Of a stretch of 49,396 bases of DNA, positions 11,007 through 20,650 are shown piece after piece. The position numbers were made by a program, and so were the translations under genes. Origin of the DNA: Chara braunii (Eukaryota > Streptophyta > Charophyceae > Charales > Characeae); contig BFEA01000071.1 of the NCBI GenBank assembly GCA_003427395.1, forward strand, positions 2,956,654 through 3,006,049. The letters run 5' to 3'. Numbering within the stretch: the stretch's first letter is position 1; the number at the start of each line of letters is the position of its first letter. The notes under the pieces are model-generated. The model ran no database searches. It was not told the DNA's origin and was given only the letters and a program-made list of their open reading frames with translations.

Positions 11007-11280
11007 GCATCCTAGCTCAATTGGTTAGGCACGCAAGTGGCATTCAGGAGGTTGTGGGTTCAATACCCACGGCCGCCTGTGGCACTCTTGGTGCCATCCA
11101 ACTAAGATAGTGAGTTGGATCCTCTCAGTCGGTATCAGTAAGGTCTTCAGCCAACACGGGTGTGAGTGCGCGTGTGAGTGGGTTGCGTGTGGTTTGTGGG
11201 AGAGTGTTGGCTTTGGCCATTACCATCCAGAAGGCTGCCCATCGCCCACTTCATAAGACCTTTGCCAACCTTACTGTCTA
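11007..11280 (+). mobile_element. tRNA-derived SINE
   Basis: The head carries an RNA polymerase III A box, TAGCTCAATTGG at 11013-11024, and a B box, GGTTCAATACC at 11057-11067. The B box sits in a perfect 5-bp T-arm (GTGGG, 7-nt loop, CCCAC; 11054-11070). The acceptor stem does not pair, so this is not a functional tRNA. A body follows from about 11075 (CCTGTGGCAC...) and includes CCAACACGGGTGTGAGTG. The same body, without the tRNA head, recurs at about 25918-26060. The 3' limit is a guess because no tail is evident. Confidence 0.65.
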
Positions 11281-11489
11281 AAACATAAAGCATGCTACCC
11301 GAATGGCTGTGTCCCCGCGTTTGATGCGGTATAACAGTTACGGAGTTCCATAGGCTCCTGGTTTTTGGTCCAAAGTTGTGCGGCCCTCGGACAGGAGAGC
11401 AGGCAGTGGACAGTGTCCTCTGTCGCCCCTAGCTAGCAGACGTGCAGTGATCGTCCAAGGCGTGTCTGTTAGCCCAGGAGTCACACTAC

Positions 11490-12036
11490 TCAACCGACTG
11501 CTGACCGGGAGAGAGTGGTAGATGATGAGCCACTGCATGCTCCTAACCCGTCTTTTGCGGATTGACAAAACAGCTTGCGAGGGATTGTCGTCCGGCCCCC
11601 TAGCCCTCCTGGGACATGCTTCTCCCATTGTCGAACCAGTGTGTTGGGTGTACTAGTTGCATGCCTTCTCAGTCTGTATCCTACATGTGTGGAATAGTCC
11701 AGTTCGCTTGTTCGACGCTCCACTTCAGTGGAAGCCGGGACCTTCCAGGCCTAGTCCACTGGGTCGATCTGCAGTTCTTGGATTGCTGTGGCCGGTCTGT
11801 AGATTCGTCCTCTCACACTTTGGGCAATCTGGAAACGAAGGTGTCGAGAGGCGATAGACGCACAAACATGGACGTCCGAGGAAGCCTGGGCTGACCTTCT
11901 TCAAATGCTGCAGGATGAACACTGCTTGGACTGGTTTAGGACCAAGCAGCAGATTAGAAGGGACCCGACCAAGACACAAGTTTCCCTGCTGGATGAAAGC
12001 CCGAGTTTGAAACAGGCCCTTGAACAAGGCCTGGCC
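11490..12036 (+). pseudogene. Decayed C-terminal end of a LINE ORF2, different subfamily
   Basis: Around 11815-12030 one frame reads LTLWAIWKRRCREAIDAQ and then EAWADLLQMLQDEHC up to a TGA next to the start of LINE copy 2. The LWAIWKRRC block resembles the VLWVIWWRRC and VMWALWWQRC blocks that follow the zf-RVT domain in the other LINEs. Upstream bases 11616-11815 may hold a scrambled zinc domain, but frames are broken. The bases from 11281 to 11490 show nothing recognisable. Confidence 0.35.
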
Positions 12037-12042
12037 CCGTGA

Positions 12043-12799
12043 ATGGACTGGCAACAGGCGCTAAATAGAATATGGAACATCATACACAAGAAATTCCAGC
12101 CCCCCACAACAGAACCTCCTCAACCTCTCGAAGAAACTCCTCAACCTCCCACCACAAAACCACGCGATGGGGTTGAGGAGGTGGACAAACCCCCCCCCCC
12201 CCCCCAACAGCCACTCGCGATAAGGGCACAACAAGTCGCACAGGACACCCGCCCTGAACAAAAGATAACAACGGAAACGACGGGGTCCAACCCATCGAAA
12301 CGAACCAAAATGCGCCACTTAATCGAAAAAGGGTTATACCAGACCAACCTATCCGCGGGGGACAAGGTCTTAGTGCTACCGATCAGGAGGAAGACCGAGA
12401 AATGGGAATTGGGTTTGTCGCCCGCAGAGCCTGAGGACCCATACGCCCCCGCTTACGGAGGAATGACACTCCTTGGGTGGCACATGCAAAGGGAGGGTAT
12501 ACTTAAAACGCGAGAGGTCAATGAGTTTAGGAGCGATGACCATCATTATCGTATCAACGGAGGGGTTGAGAATGACCTACAAGGACCTTTATGTAAGATT
12601 TGAAGAAAATAAGGAAGCAGGGCTGCAATGGCTCACGCACAATATGCTCTTGGACACCCAACAATTGAAGCTCAAACCAAGCACCATCTGGTTGACTGAC
12701 GAGCTGCTCACATGCATCTGCACAATACTAAAAAAGAACATTCTCAACAAAGGAGTCAATTGGGATGCACAAGAATGGTCCCCTATACTCGACAAATAA
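12043..12799 (+). pseudogene. LINE copy 2 ORF1, C-terminal part, one frameshift
   Basis: The first frame (12043-12603) starts with WNIIHKKFQPP, matching RRIIHKQFQCP in copy 1 ORF1. It then has a Pro-rich linker (poly-C run near 12190-12204) and a conserved block with DKVLVLPIRRK and MTLLGWHMQREG. A frameshift near 12590 moves the reading to the frame ending at 12799, which carries DLYVRFEENKEAGLQWLTHN. The N-terminal zinc-knuckle half is missing because the element is truncated. The C-terminal block is not a domain I recognise. It is shared with copy 1, so it was probably selected in the active element. Confidence 0.65.
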
Positions 12800-12843
12800 C
12801 AAGGGGACTGAGGGCACTCAAGCACACATAAAACATAAATCCA

Positions 12844-15800
12844 ATGGAGCTTGTTGACACAGTATATGGAAAAAATGGGAAATGGCGAGGCATACTACAA
12901 CAGGCCAACTTGGATATCAGATCAATCAACGTGAATGGCCTGGCTTCCCGCAACCCGGAAAAAATTAAAGCACTGTGGGATTTGATGAAAGGGGTTGGGG
13001 GTAGATCATGGCCAGACGTGGTATGCATCCAAGAAACCCACCTTATGGATACCCCACAGCACAATAGGGCGCACAGGCAAGCCTGGCCCTTTCAGAGCTA
13101 CCAAGCATTTGCCCCCTGCCCCGGAAGCTCGGATGTGGCCATCTGGATCCCGCCCGAATCACGGTGCGAGGTCCTTCACTGGGAAAAGGACGAGGAAGAG
13201 GGACGATGGGTCAAAATATTGGGCGCCCTAGAATTAGAAGTCGTGTGTATAGTATCCATATACGCCCCAAACACGTCTCATGAAAAACAAGTGTTTTTTG
13301 ACAAAATTGCAACAATCCCCACCCCGGACATCCCCCTAATACCAGCAGGGGACTTCAACGCGGCACCCGACAGGTGGCTTGATAGGTGGAAAATCCCCCA
13401 TACCACTGCACGCAATGTAGAGGAGGATGAGCGTATGCTGAAGGATTTGTGCACGCCCCTATCGCTCTTTGACACATTCAGGCGAAGCCACCCCAAATAC
13501 AGATCCTTTACCTGCATCCAAAATAAGGACCCCACCAGGCTGTCCAAATCAAGGATTGATTTGATCCTGGCATCAGAAGAATTGGGAGGAGGATTCTCGC
13601 TAACGGCAATACTCCCATCCAACCCGTTTCCCGGTATGGATCACAAAATGTGTATGGCGGTATGGACATTTCGCAAACGACCGGACCGAGGGGCCAGCTA
13701 CTATATACTGAACATCTCTCTACTAAAAGCTAGACCGTTCAAGCAATACCTCCAACAAGCCTGGGATTTTTGGAAAGACCACCGGCCCCAACACGAATCA
13801 CAGATTGACTGGTTTAATAATGGCCTATTTTTCATGGCCAGGAAGTGTAACGAGTACTCCAAATATCTATCTACCCAGAGACACCTCCAGGAAGTCACGA
13901 TCATGCAAGATTTGGTAAGCGTAGAGCAAGAGCAAAATTTGTTAAACTCGCAAGGGCAGGAACAACGAATCACTGACCTACAATCTCGCATACAAAAACT
14001 AAAAGACCAACTTTTTCAACACGCACAATATAGATGGCAAGGTGCCCAAATAAGGGCCAGGCTATCTAGATTCTCCACAGAAGGGGTAATGGACTCTCAT
14101 TTTTTTGGCTTGGCTAGAATGCGCTCCCAACGAACCACGATGGAGGCTCTATATGAACCAAATGCCAGGGACGCAGACTCGGCCGTGTCCACAGCCCGCT
14201 GCACGAATATAACTTACAATTTCTATAAGGAGCTCTTCTCCTCGCACCTGGACAAGTCAGATCCCTCACATCACAACCGTCTAATCCAGGAATTCTTGGA
14301 ACCACTTAACAAGACTCTGGCGATTGAACAACGGGAAACACTAGAAGCCCCGCTTTCCAAGGAGGAAATATGGTCCGCCCTTCTACAAATGAAGGAGGAT
14401 AAGGCCCACGGGATAGATGGTTTCCCCAAGGGAAACCACCTGGGAATTCATGAGTCAGGATATTATGAATTTCTACAGTGAAGTCTGGCTCACAGGGGAG
14501 ATGGGAGAAAGGGTGGGGCAAGGGATACTAACCCTCTTGTATAAAAAAGGAGATAAAATGGACATCAAGAATTATCGACCCATAACATTGCTTACAATTG
14601 TCTATCAAATGTTGTCAAAGGCCTTGGCAAACAGAATGATCCCGGTAATGGAGGATGTCATCCATCCGGATCAGACCGGCTTCATGCAGAACAGGAAAAT
14701 TCAGGAGAATATCCTACCAATACATGAGATCCTCCAACTCACGAAGCACTCTCGTCAGAATGCGGCTCTCATATTTATCGACTTCGAAAAGGCTTGTGAC
14801 CATATGGACTGGACGTTTTTAGACAAATGCCTCGAGAAGATGAACTTTGGGCCAGGCTTCAGACGTTGGATAGAAATCCTGCATTAAGACGCCACCACAT
14901 GTGTCCAGGTCAACGAGAGTCTTGCGCCACCTCTACGTCTGGAACGATCAGTCAGACAAGGGGACCCTATTGCCCCTTTCCTGTTCCTGGTCATAATGGA
15001 AGCACTGGCCGCCAATCTTCGGGTGAATAAAAACATCACTAAACTACGAGTTACATGAATCCCGGAGGAAGCGGTCACGATGTGCTCCCTTTTCGCCGAT
15101 GACCTAACAATTAGTGCAGAAGCCACACACCACAACATGGAGGAAATTCAACATATGATGGAAAAATTTACTAAGGTTTCTGACATGTCGGTCAACTGGG
15201 GATCCAAAACACAAGGTTGGTGGATCCACCACCAAGGAGGACGTCCCCTAGAGGCCCCACGCATAACCTGGGTGCCACTGGAGGCACCAATAAGAATCTT
15301 GGGGGTATCCATGACCGCGGAAGGAAGACCACCTATTAATGACGAATGGATCAGCACCCCGGCGCAGCACAAATTAAATAATTGGAAAAACAAACACACG
15401 TCACTCTTTGGTCTGGCCTTAGTTCTCAACAATGTTGTCTTTGCATCACTATGGTATAAGTCCCTGCTATGGCCCTTAAGCAAAGCAGCCTTGAGGGCTC
15501 TAAGGCAAAAGGCTGCAACATTTTTGTGGCGGGGAGATGGCGAGCAAGTCAATGTCATGAGTCGAGTGGTCTGGGATTCCATTATCCAACCAAAGGCGGG
15601 AGGAGGCTTAGGGATTCTAGACCCGGCCACGCAGGTACAAGCCATGCGAATCAAATGGATCAAGAAACTCATCTTTGCCCCCCAGAGCCCATGGGGTGCC
15701 TTGGCCCTGGAACATCTTGCCCGAATAGCCCCGACAGCCCCCCGTGCAATCCACCCACTCACTTGGCTAGAAGAGCGCTTTTGGACAATCCCACGTAACC

Positions 15801-17412
15801 TCCCGGACGGAAGGGAGGGAGCAGAAGAAGGAGGGGGCCAGCCATTAGATAACTTTTGGCCATCCCTGCTGCAAACCTGGCGTAGTCTCGCGCTTCCAGA
15901 TAGGACCCAACCTGGTTGATGGGAGGAAGTTTACCGTCAACCCCTCTTTGGCAACAGATGGATAACAGATACAGAGGGTCGTGTGAGGATAAGTTCAGCC
16001 CCGCCATGGAAAAATTGGGTCAAACATGGTATTCTTAGGGTTGGAGGCCTCTGGGACACTGACAGACAAACATGGAAGACGGAGGACCAAATGCGGGACA
16101 TCTTACGACACTACCATCGGGTCGAGGAGTCCTTGGAAAACCTCATTGAAACCATCCTGCTGGAATGGTATCGGATCCTCAAGAGAGACCCCACTTTAAT
16201 AGAAGGGGACTGAGTACGATCGCAGGGACCCCACACCTGATTGGATTGATCCATATGGTCTCCCCCCAAATGATCCTGATCGAACACCACACCATCACAA
16301 AACTACATACCCTCCAAGCAATGGAGGCACCATTTGTATGGAAGAGCAGAACAACGGCTAACAGAGTGAGAGTCCTGGAAGAAAAGGGATAGAGGGTGGC
16401 CTTCCAGCCAGACAAACCTATCCAGGACTTGGCCTTGGACCCGACAGAATGGGCATGGCAGCCCCCTCGACGAAGGGGCGCCCCAGGAGAGAGTCACATT
16501 AGCCTGCACCTCTTAACGGTCAAATAAGCCTATAAAATGCTTCGACCCAAACGCCACTTGAGGGATATAATTAATGATAGATGGGCCAAACATCTGAATC
16601 TTGACCGCTCTCTCCTGACACAGATTCAATGGTTCAAGGAACAAAAGCATAAGCCAATGAAAATTACCTCGATACAATGGCAGATAACTCACCGCTGCCT
16701 GCCGACTAACGATTGGTTGATTGACCGAACAAACCTTGAACAAAGAGGCCTGCTGCTCCCATGGTGCCAGCGATGCCAGAGCTTCTTCCCCTTCCACAAG
16801 AAAGCAGAAACCATTGAACACATCTTCATGCAGTGTCCGATCGCCCAGTTCATATGGAGATGGTGGGACCGTATCTGGCGGAAGATGGAACCAGATATCC
16901 CCTGCCCCTGGTCATGGCAAGCCATTCTAGCCGGACACCGGCCCCAGACAGAGACTGCCACGTCCTTCACCGAAAACATGTATAGAATAGGAAGGAGGGC
17001 AGTGATGTGGGCACTTTGGTGGCAAAGATGCACTCTAACCATGGAAACAGTACGGGTAGAAGGCGCGGAAATTACAGAACAAATCCAGCAGCAAATACGC
17101 CTAGACCTCACACGCAGGTGGTTAGATGCAAAAGAACAACTGGATCTTTTTAAACAAACAAGAGATGTCGGGAGAAGGATAACGGAATTTTGCAAGGACT
17201 GGGTAGGGGGGGAAAGGGAAGGTTGGATTGCAAAAGTAGTATGGGGCGGGGATCAAGAGGATGGGTTAAAGAACTTGGAAGAAATGAGGGACTACAGGCT
17301 TGTTTTCAACGATTGGACTAACATTGAGGCCTCGTTCCCATTACGCCCCCCCACGGACTTCCCGCACCCCTTCCCCCCCCACGCCCTGTCACTGGCAGAG
17401 AACCTGGCCTGA
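12844..17412 (+). pseudogene. LINE copy 2 ORF2: AP endonuclease, reverse transcriptase, zf-RVT
   Basis: The first 545 codons are open. Endonuclease residues are all visible: N31 in INVNGL, E64 in CIQETH, D170 and N172 in GDFNA, S236-R-I-D239 and the terminal D266-H267. A Gln/Glu-rich, coiled-coil-like linker follows (residues about 355-400). A frameshift near 14430 shifts RT to 14417-14887 (YRPITLL, DQTGFMQN, FIDFEKACD). After stops at 14885 and 15056 it resumes with FADD at 15092-15103. Further stops lie at 15917, 16211 and 16390. The zinc domain (CQRC near 16765, then ETIEHIFMQCP) is in the open segment 16537-17412. The protein would nick target DNA and prime cDNA synthesis; this copy cannot. 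Confidence 0.9.
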
Positions 17413-17985
17413 GCGACAAATGACATCCTGTCCTTCCCCCACCCACCTGACACCCGCCTCCCCCATGTTTCCTGACCCATTCGTCCCTGGCCACGCGAGG
17501 AACCCCTCCCTGGAGCCCCCTGGGGAGGATCCCGCTTGCTAATCACACCTGCTATCGTCCACTGATGCAGACAGCAGGGACAGTCAGCAAGTTGGCGGCG
17601 ACAGTCGGCAAACCCAACCATGGGGGTTTCGACCATGAGAAGGTTACTACAAGTACAGATGACAGTTGCAGATTCAAGCAAGTAGGGATAATCCCTACAA
17701 TTCGTCAGTAGGAGAAAGCAGCAGCTGGTTCATAGTATCAGTCCCAAATTTCCTATCCGGCGCCCTCCCTCGGAGGGTGAAGAGATACAAAGGTTACAGC
17801 AGCATCCCAAGGTCTACATCAGGGCTGCTCTGTCAAGGCTGCTCTTTTGGTTTTCGGACCTTACAAACACCTATGGCCCTGCTCAGTCAATCCCCTGTTT
17901 TTGCAGGGCAATCAATGCTGGCAGGTCCCACAGCCACACACGGTCATTGGTTCTAGAATTTTTCAATCTATTCTCTTCATGTAAT
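17413..17985 (+). other. LINE copy 2 proximal 3' UTR
   Basis: C-rich sequence follows the ORF2 stop, with no open frame that resembles a known protein. It ends where the first hairpin (GCTGGA...TCCAGC) begins. I see no separate gene in it. Confidence 0.6.
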
Positions 17986-18239
17986 GGGACGCTGGACCCG
18001 GTTTCCAGCAGGTGACGCTCCCCACCAATAGACGGAGCCTCGCCACCGGTGCTAGTGCTGTCTGCTCTTATCAGCAGCACTACAGTCTTCACCCGAATAC
18101 AACGTCCCGTCATTATAGCTGTATTTGGGCTATCTTGCCGTCTAAATACAGCCATAATGACCGTACGTTGTATTCGGGTGAAGAAGGTAGCACAGGAAGA
18201 GACGTTTCTCTATAAAAAAAAAAAAAAAAAAAAAAAAAA
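17986..18239 (+). repeat. Multi-hairpin cassette plus poly-A at LINE 3' end
   Basis: Hairpin 1 is GCTGGA (17991-17996) with TCCAGC (18004-18009). Hairpin 2 pairs GCTC at 18017 with GGAGC at 18034-18038. Hairpin 3 has its left arm GTGCTAGTGCTG at 18049-18060. Its right arm, CAGCACTAGCAC, is split by the inserted element 18081-18189 and is contiguous once that is removed. A further small inverted repeat, AGAGACGTTTCTCT, precedes the poly-A that starts near 18214. Comparable cassettes lie at 26337, 31101 and 35046 (minus). A role as RNA structure recognised by the LINE reverse transcriptase is inference. Confidence 0.7.
18081..18189. mobile_element. Small TIR element (family 2), 109 bp, TA-flanked
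   Basis: The ends are imperfect inverted repeats: the left arm carries TCTTCACCCGAATACAACG and the right arm its complement, continuing inward through CATTATAGCTGTATTT versus its near complement. Over 40 bp about 37 bases pair, so the whole element is nearly one hairpin. TA occurs at 18081-18082 and again at 18188-18189, consistent with a TA target duplication. No coding capacity exists. The TIR is shared with the larger element at 24695-25214. Confidence 0.75.
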
Positions 18240-18257
18240 NNNNNNNNNNNNNNNNNN
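18240..18257. other. Assembly gap (18 N) inside poly-A
   Basis: The run of N interrupts a poly-A tract (about 26 A before it and 27 A after it). The true tail length and whether both sides belong together are unknown. Sequence from 18285 onward may be the insertion target or a different contig. Confidence 0.95.
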
Positions 18258-18733
18258 AAAAAAAAAAAAAAAAAAAAAAAAAAAGAGATCACGGACGGCT
18301 TCACACAGCGAGTGCTGAGCCGGGGCAAGCTGGGGAACATACCTGCCTGTACCGTTAGGCTCAACTGGGCAATCACAGCATCATCGGTGGCCAGTCCGGA
18401 CAACTGGGAAGAGGTTCACTCACAACACAGCACATCACAAGCCATGGATACCCGCTCCCACTCCGACTGAGCAACTGGAAATTGACTTGCAGCACGGGAC
18501 ACACAGCGGTCTCGCCGTGTGTAGCGATGTGCCACCAATGGCCCTGTTATGATCCGACTGACGGAACTATTTCGGGGTCTCCCGAGGAGCCGCAGTGCAG
18601 CAACTCACGAAACCAGGCAGGGATGTTATAAGCGGAGGGCCCAGACAGTCAAGCAGAACCCCAGGGCTTAGGGCTTACATAGCGAAAAGGACACGTGTGG
18701 GCTCCAGACTGTTTCAGGGAGAATGAAAGAGGA

Positions 18734-19006
18734 GGGGGTCCACCCCGCCGTGGTCTTTGGGAGTAGATTTTAGTAGAGGAAAGGTCAGGGCGATAGATTT
18801 GGCCCCAGTTGCATGGCTCTTCAGTCCGTGTCTCCTCCTCAAGCCTTAGTTGGGAGAGTAGCAGTTGAATCGGGCTGAGGGGGTACACCCCTCCGTGGTC
18901 TTTGGGAGTAGGTTTTGGTAAAGGTCAGGGTGATAGATTTGGCCCAGGTTTGCATGGCTCTTCAGCCCTTTGGCCTTAGTTGGGAGAGTAGCAGTTGAAT
19001 CCGGCT
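18734..19006. repeat. Tandem duplication, two diverged units of about 140 bp
   Basis: CCGTGGTCTTTGGGAGTAG appears once in each unit. GATAGATTTGGCCC, CATGGCTCTTCAG and TTAGTTGGGAGAGTAGCAGT each appear twice in the same order. The second unit has lost about 15 bases. The repeat is followed directly by a single hairpin-1 copy. I see no gene in 18285-18733. Confidence 0.8.
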
Positions 19007-19027
19007 GCTGGACCCTGTTTCCAGTGC
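19007..19027 (+). repeat. Solitary hairpin-1 copy
   Basis: GCTGGACCCTGTTTCCAGTGC is close to the hairpin-1 stem of the LINE 3' cassette. Hairpins 2 and 3 are not visible beside it. Confidence 0.5.
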
Positions 19028-19104
19028 AAGCCGAAACTGGGTAATGGCCCAGTCCTTCGGGTTGTTTGTGCAGGGATTCCCCGTGTCCTTTTGCTGTGAT
19101 AATG

Positions 19105-19105
<1 letters not shown>

Positions 19106-19150
<45 letters not shown>
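19106..19150. repeat. Poly-T tract of 45 bases
   Basis: Uninterrupted T run. On the minus strand it would be a poly-A tail, but the adjacent sequence (19151 onward) is not recognisably a LINE. Confidence 0.9.
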
Positions 19151-19156
<6 letters not shown>

Positions 19157-20450
19157 GAGCAGTAGATGTCACCTATAGGGGAGTTTCACCATTTGTGGGT
19201 TGGCGTTTTGCTTTGGCTGCATTTGGAAGGGATTTGAATCTACTATACAGTGTGGCCACACAAATAATTTTGGGCCACAGAATTGGTGAGCTAGTGTTGA
19301 ATCAATTCAAGGGTGTTTCAGGGACAGCATACCAGTCTTAGGGCCTCATTCCCCTACTTGCCATCCACCAAGTTTGGCGAGCTGTGCATCATTCCACTAA
19401 CTCACCAAACTAGAATTCAGAGAAATCTGTCAGAACTTGCAGAAATTTATAATGTCGAGCTGCAGCCACAGAAATCAGTTTTCTCAGCCTGTCAACGTTG
19501 CTTTGTGGAGGGTGGTCCTTGCGAACCCTTCATGAAACAACTTTTGTGGTGAGTTTCACACCACCACTCTTGATAGGAAAAGGTCAGCTAGAAATAGGAC
19601 AATAAGTTTATGTGAAGTTCGGCAAGTGAGTGGAACAGTGCATCTGACACGTGGGTGAAGACCTCTTTTCTCCCTTCGCCACTGCTCGCCACACTCATTG
19701 TCGATTGATGTGCAGTGGAACAACATCTTCAACTTTTAGGGCACACCAACACTTCGGCTTTTCTGAGAGAAGGTGTGTATACACTGTGCAGTAACACCTT
19801 TTCTCTTTTAGAGAAGCATGATCATTGAAATCAAAATCCAATAGAGGCCAGGGGCCCTCACACTCTACCTGGAAAAGATACTGGGGCCATTACTGAGCTT
19901 CGGTTGTGTGGTGTCGTGCTGGAAACTGGGTCGAGTGTCCTTCTGCAAAAGCAATATAACCTTAGACCATACCAGCCTTCTCTTTTCTTTTCCTAATTCC
20001 TAATCCTAATAATGGGAAAAGCGGGCCCCACGTAATGTCCAAAAAAACAATGGAAACGCTCGGGGAAGTTCCCATTTATTCTTTTTGTGGCCACATGTGA
20101 ATTCCGCACTGCTGCCTGGCTGTGTTCTGAGAGCATATCCTCAGCAGGGCTTTTTTCAGCTGTGGATGCAATGGGCGGCAGATACTTTCAGAGAAGTGCC
20201 AGCGTGGGTGGCTCTGTGTGGGCTTTGTTTGTTTTTCCTTTCTTTCGTCGTTTTCTTACCAGCTTTACCAATTCGGAAAGTTTGTCGACGTTGTTTCATT
20301 TTTGTTTTTGTGCCGCCCCGTGTTTTGTTGTGTGCAGCTTTTCCCGAATATAAGTACATTTTGTGGCCCCGTCATTTTGTGGTGTGCAGCTTCTCTCGAA
20401 TGTCCGAATACAATAGGATGCCAATTTGATGGTCGGATACAAAATCACAA
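19151..20450. other. Unrecognised stretch
   Basis: No coding region with recognisable motifs. Weak internal duplications are visible, such as GTGTGCAGCTT at two nearby sites in 20330-20395. A possible minus-strand hairpin-1-like piece lies near 19917 (GCTGGAAACTGGGTC). An open frame at 20085-20429 has a hydrophobic stretch but no family resemblance, and I do not call it a gene. Confidence 0.4.
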
Positions 20451-20650
20451 CTAGACCTTTTTAGACAAGTTGGCAATGCTAGGAGAGTGATTACAGCATT
20501 TCGCGCAGACTGGGTAGGAGGGGAGAGAGAAGGGTAGATTGCCAAGGTGGAATGGAGTGGAGACAGGGGAGATGGACAGCGGGATTCGGAGGAAATGAGA
20601 GATTACCGCCTAGTTTTTAAAGACTGGACGAACATAGAGCCCTCACGTAA
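20451..20650 (+). pseudogene. LINE ORF2 C-terminal fragment
   Basis: The translated bases give LDLFRQVGNARRVITAF and then DWVGGERG, a stop and IAKVEWSGD, followed by EEMRDYRLVFKDWTNIEPS. This aligns with LINE copy 2 ORF2 near its end (LDLFKQTRDVGRRITEF, DWVGGEREG, EEMRDYRLVFNDWTNIEAS). Only about 65 residues survive, with one nonsense codon. The Pro-rich terminal signature is absent. Confidence 0.8.

Larger units (their letters stand above)
12040..18239 (+). mobile_element. LINE copy 2, 5'-truncated, with 3' hairpin cassette and poly-A
   Basis: This is the best-preserved LINE here. It begins inside ORF1, continues with a short intergenic spacer (12800-12843), ORF2 (12844-17412) and an approximately 800-base 3' UTR. 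The UTR ends in three to four small hairpins and a poly-A tract interrupted by the N gap at 18240. A 5' truncation and a poly-A end are the usual marks of target-primed reverse transcription. A small inverted-repeat element (18081-18189) is inserted in its 3' hairpin region. Confidence 0.9.

Noticed and set aside
11007-11080. A functional tRNA gene
   Set aside because: A and B boxes and the T-arm are present, but the would-be acceptor strands do not pair and no canonical anticodon arm forms; a SINE head fits better.
17986-18080. Hammerhead or HDV-like self-cleaving ribozyme in the hairpin cassette
   Set aside because: I looked for the hammerhead core (CTGANGA with GAAA) and a nested double pseudoknot and did not find them; simple stem-loops remain the better description.
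18049-18318. A Lys-rich protein spanning the poly-A tract
   Set aside because: It is a translation of poly-A across an N gap.
20085-20429. A small membrane protein
   Set aside because: One hydrophobic stretch only, no motif, and the region contains a local duplication that explains similar residues.
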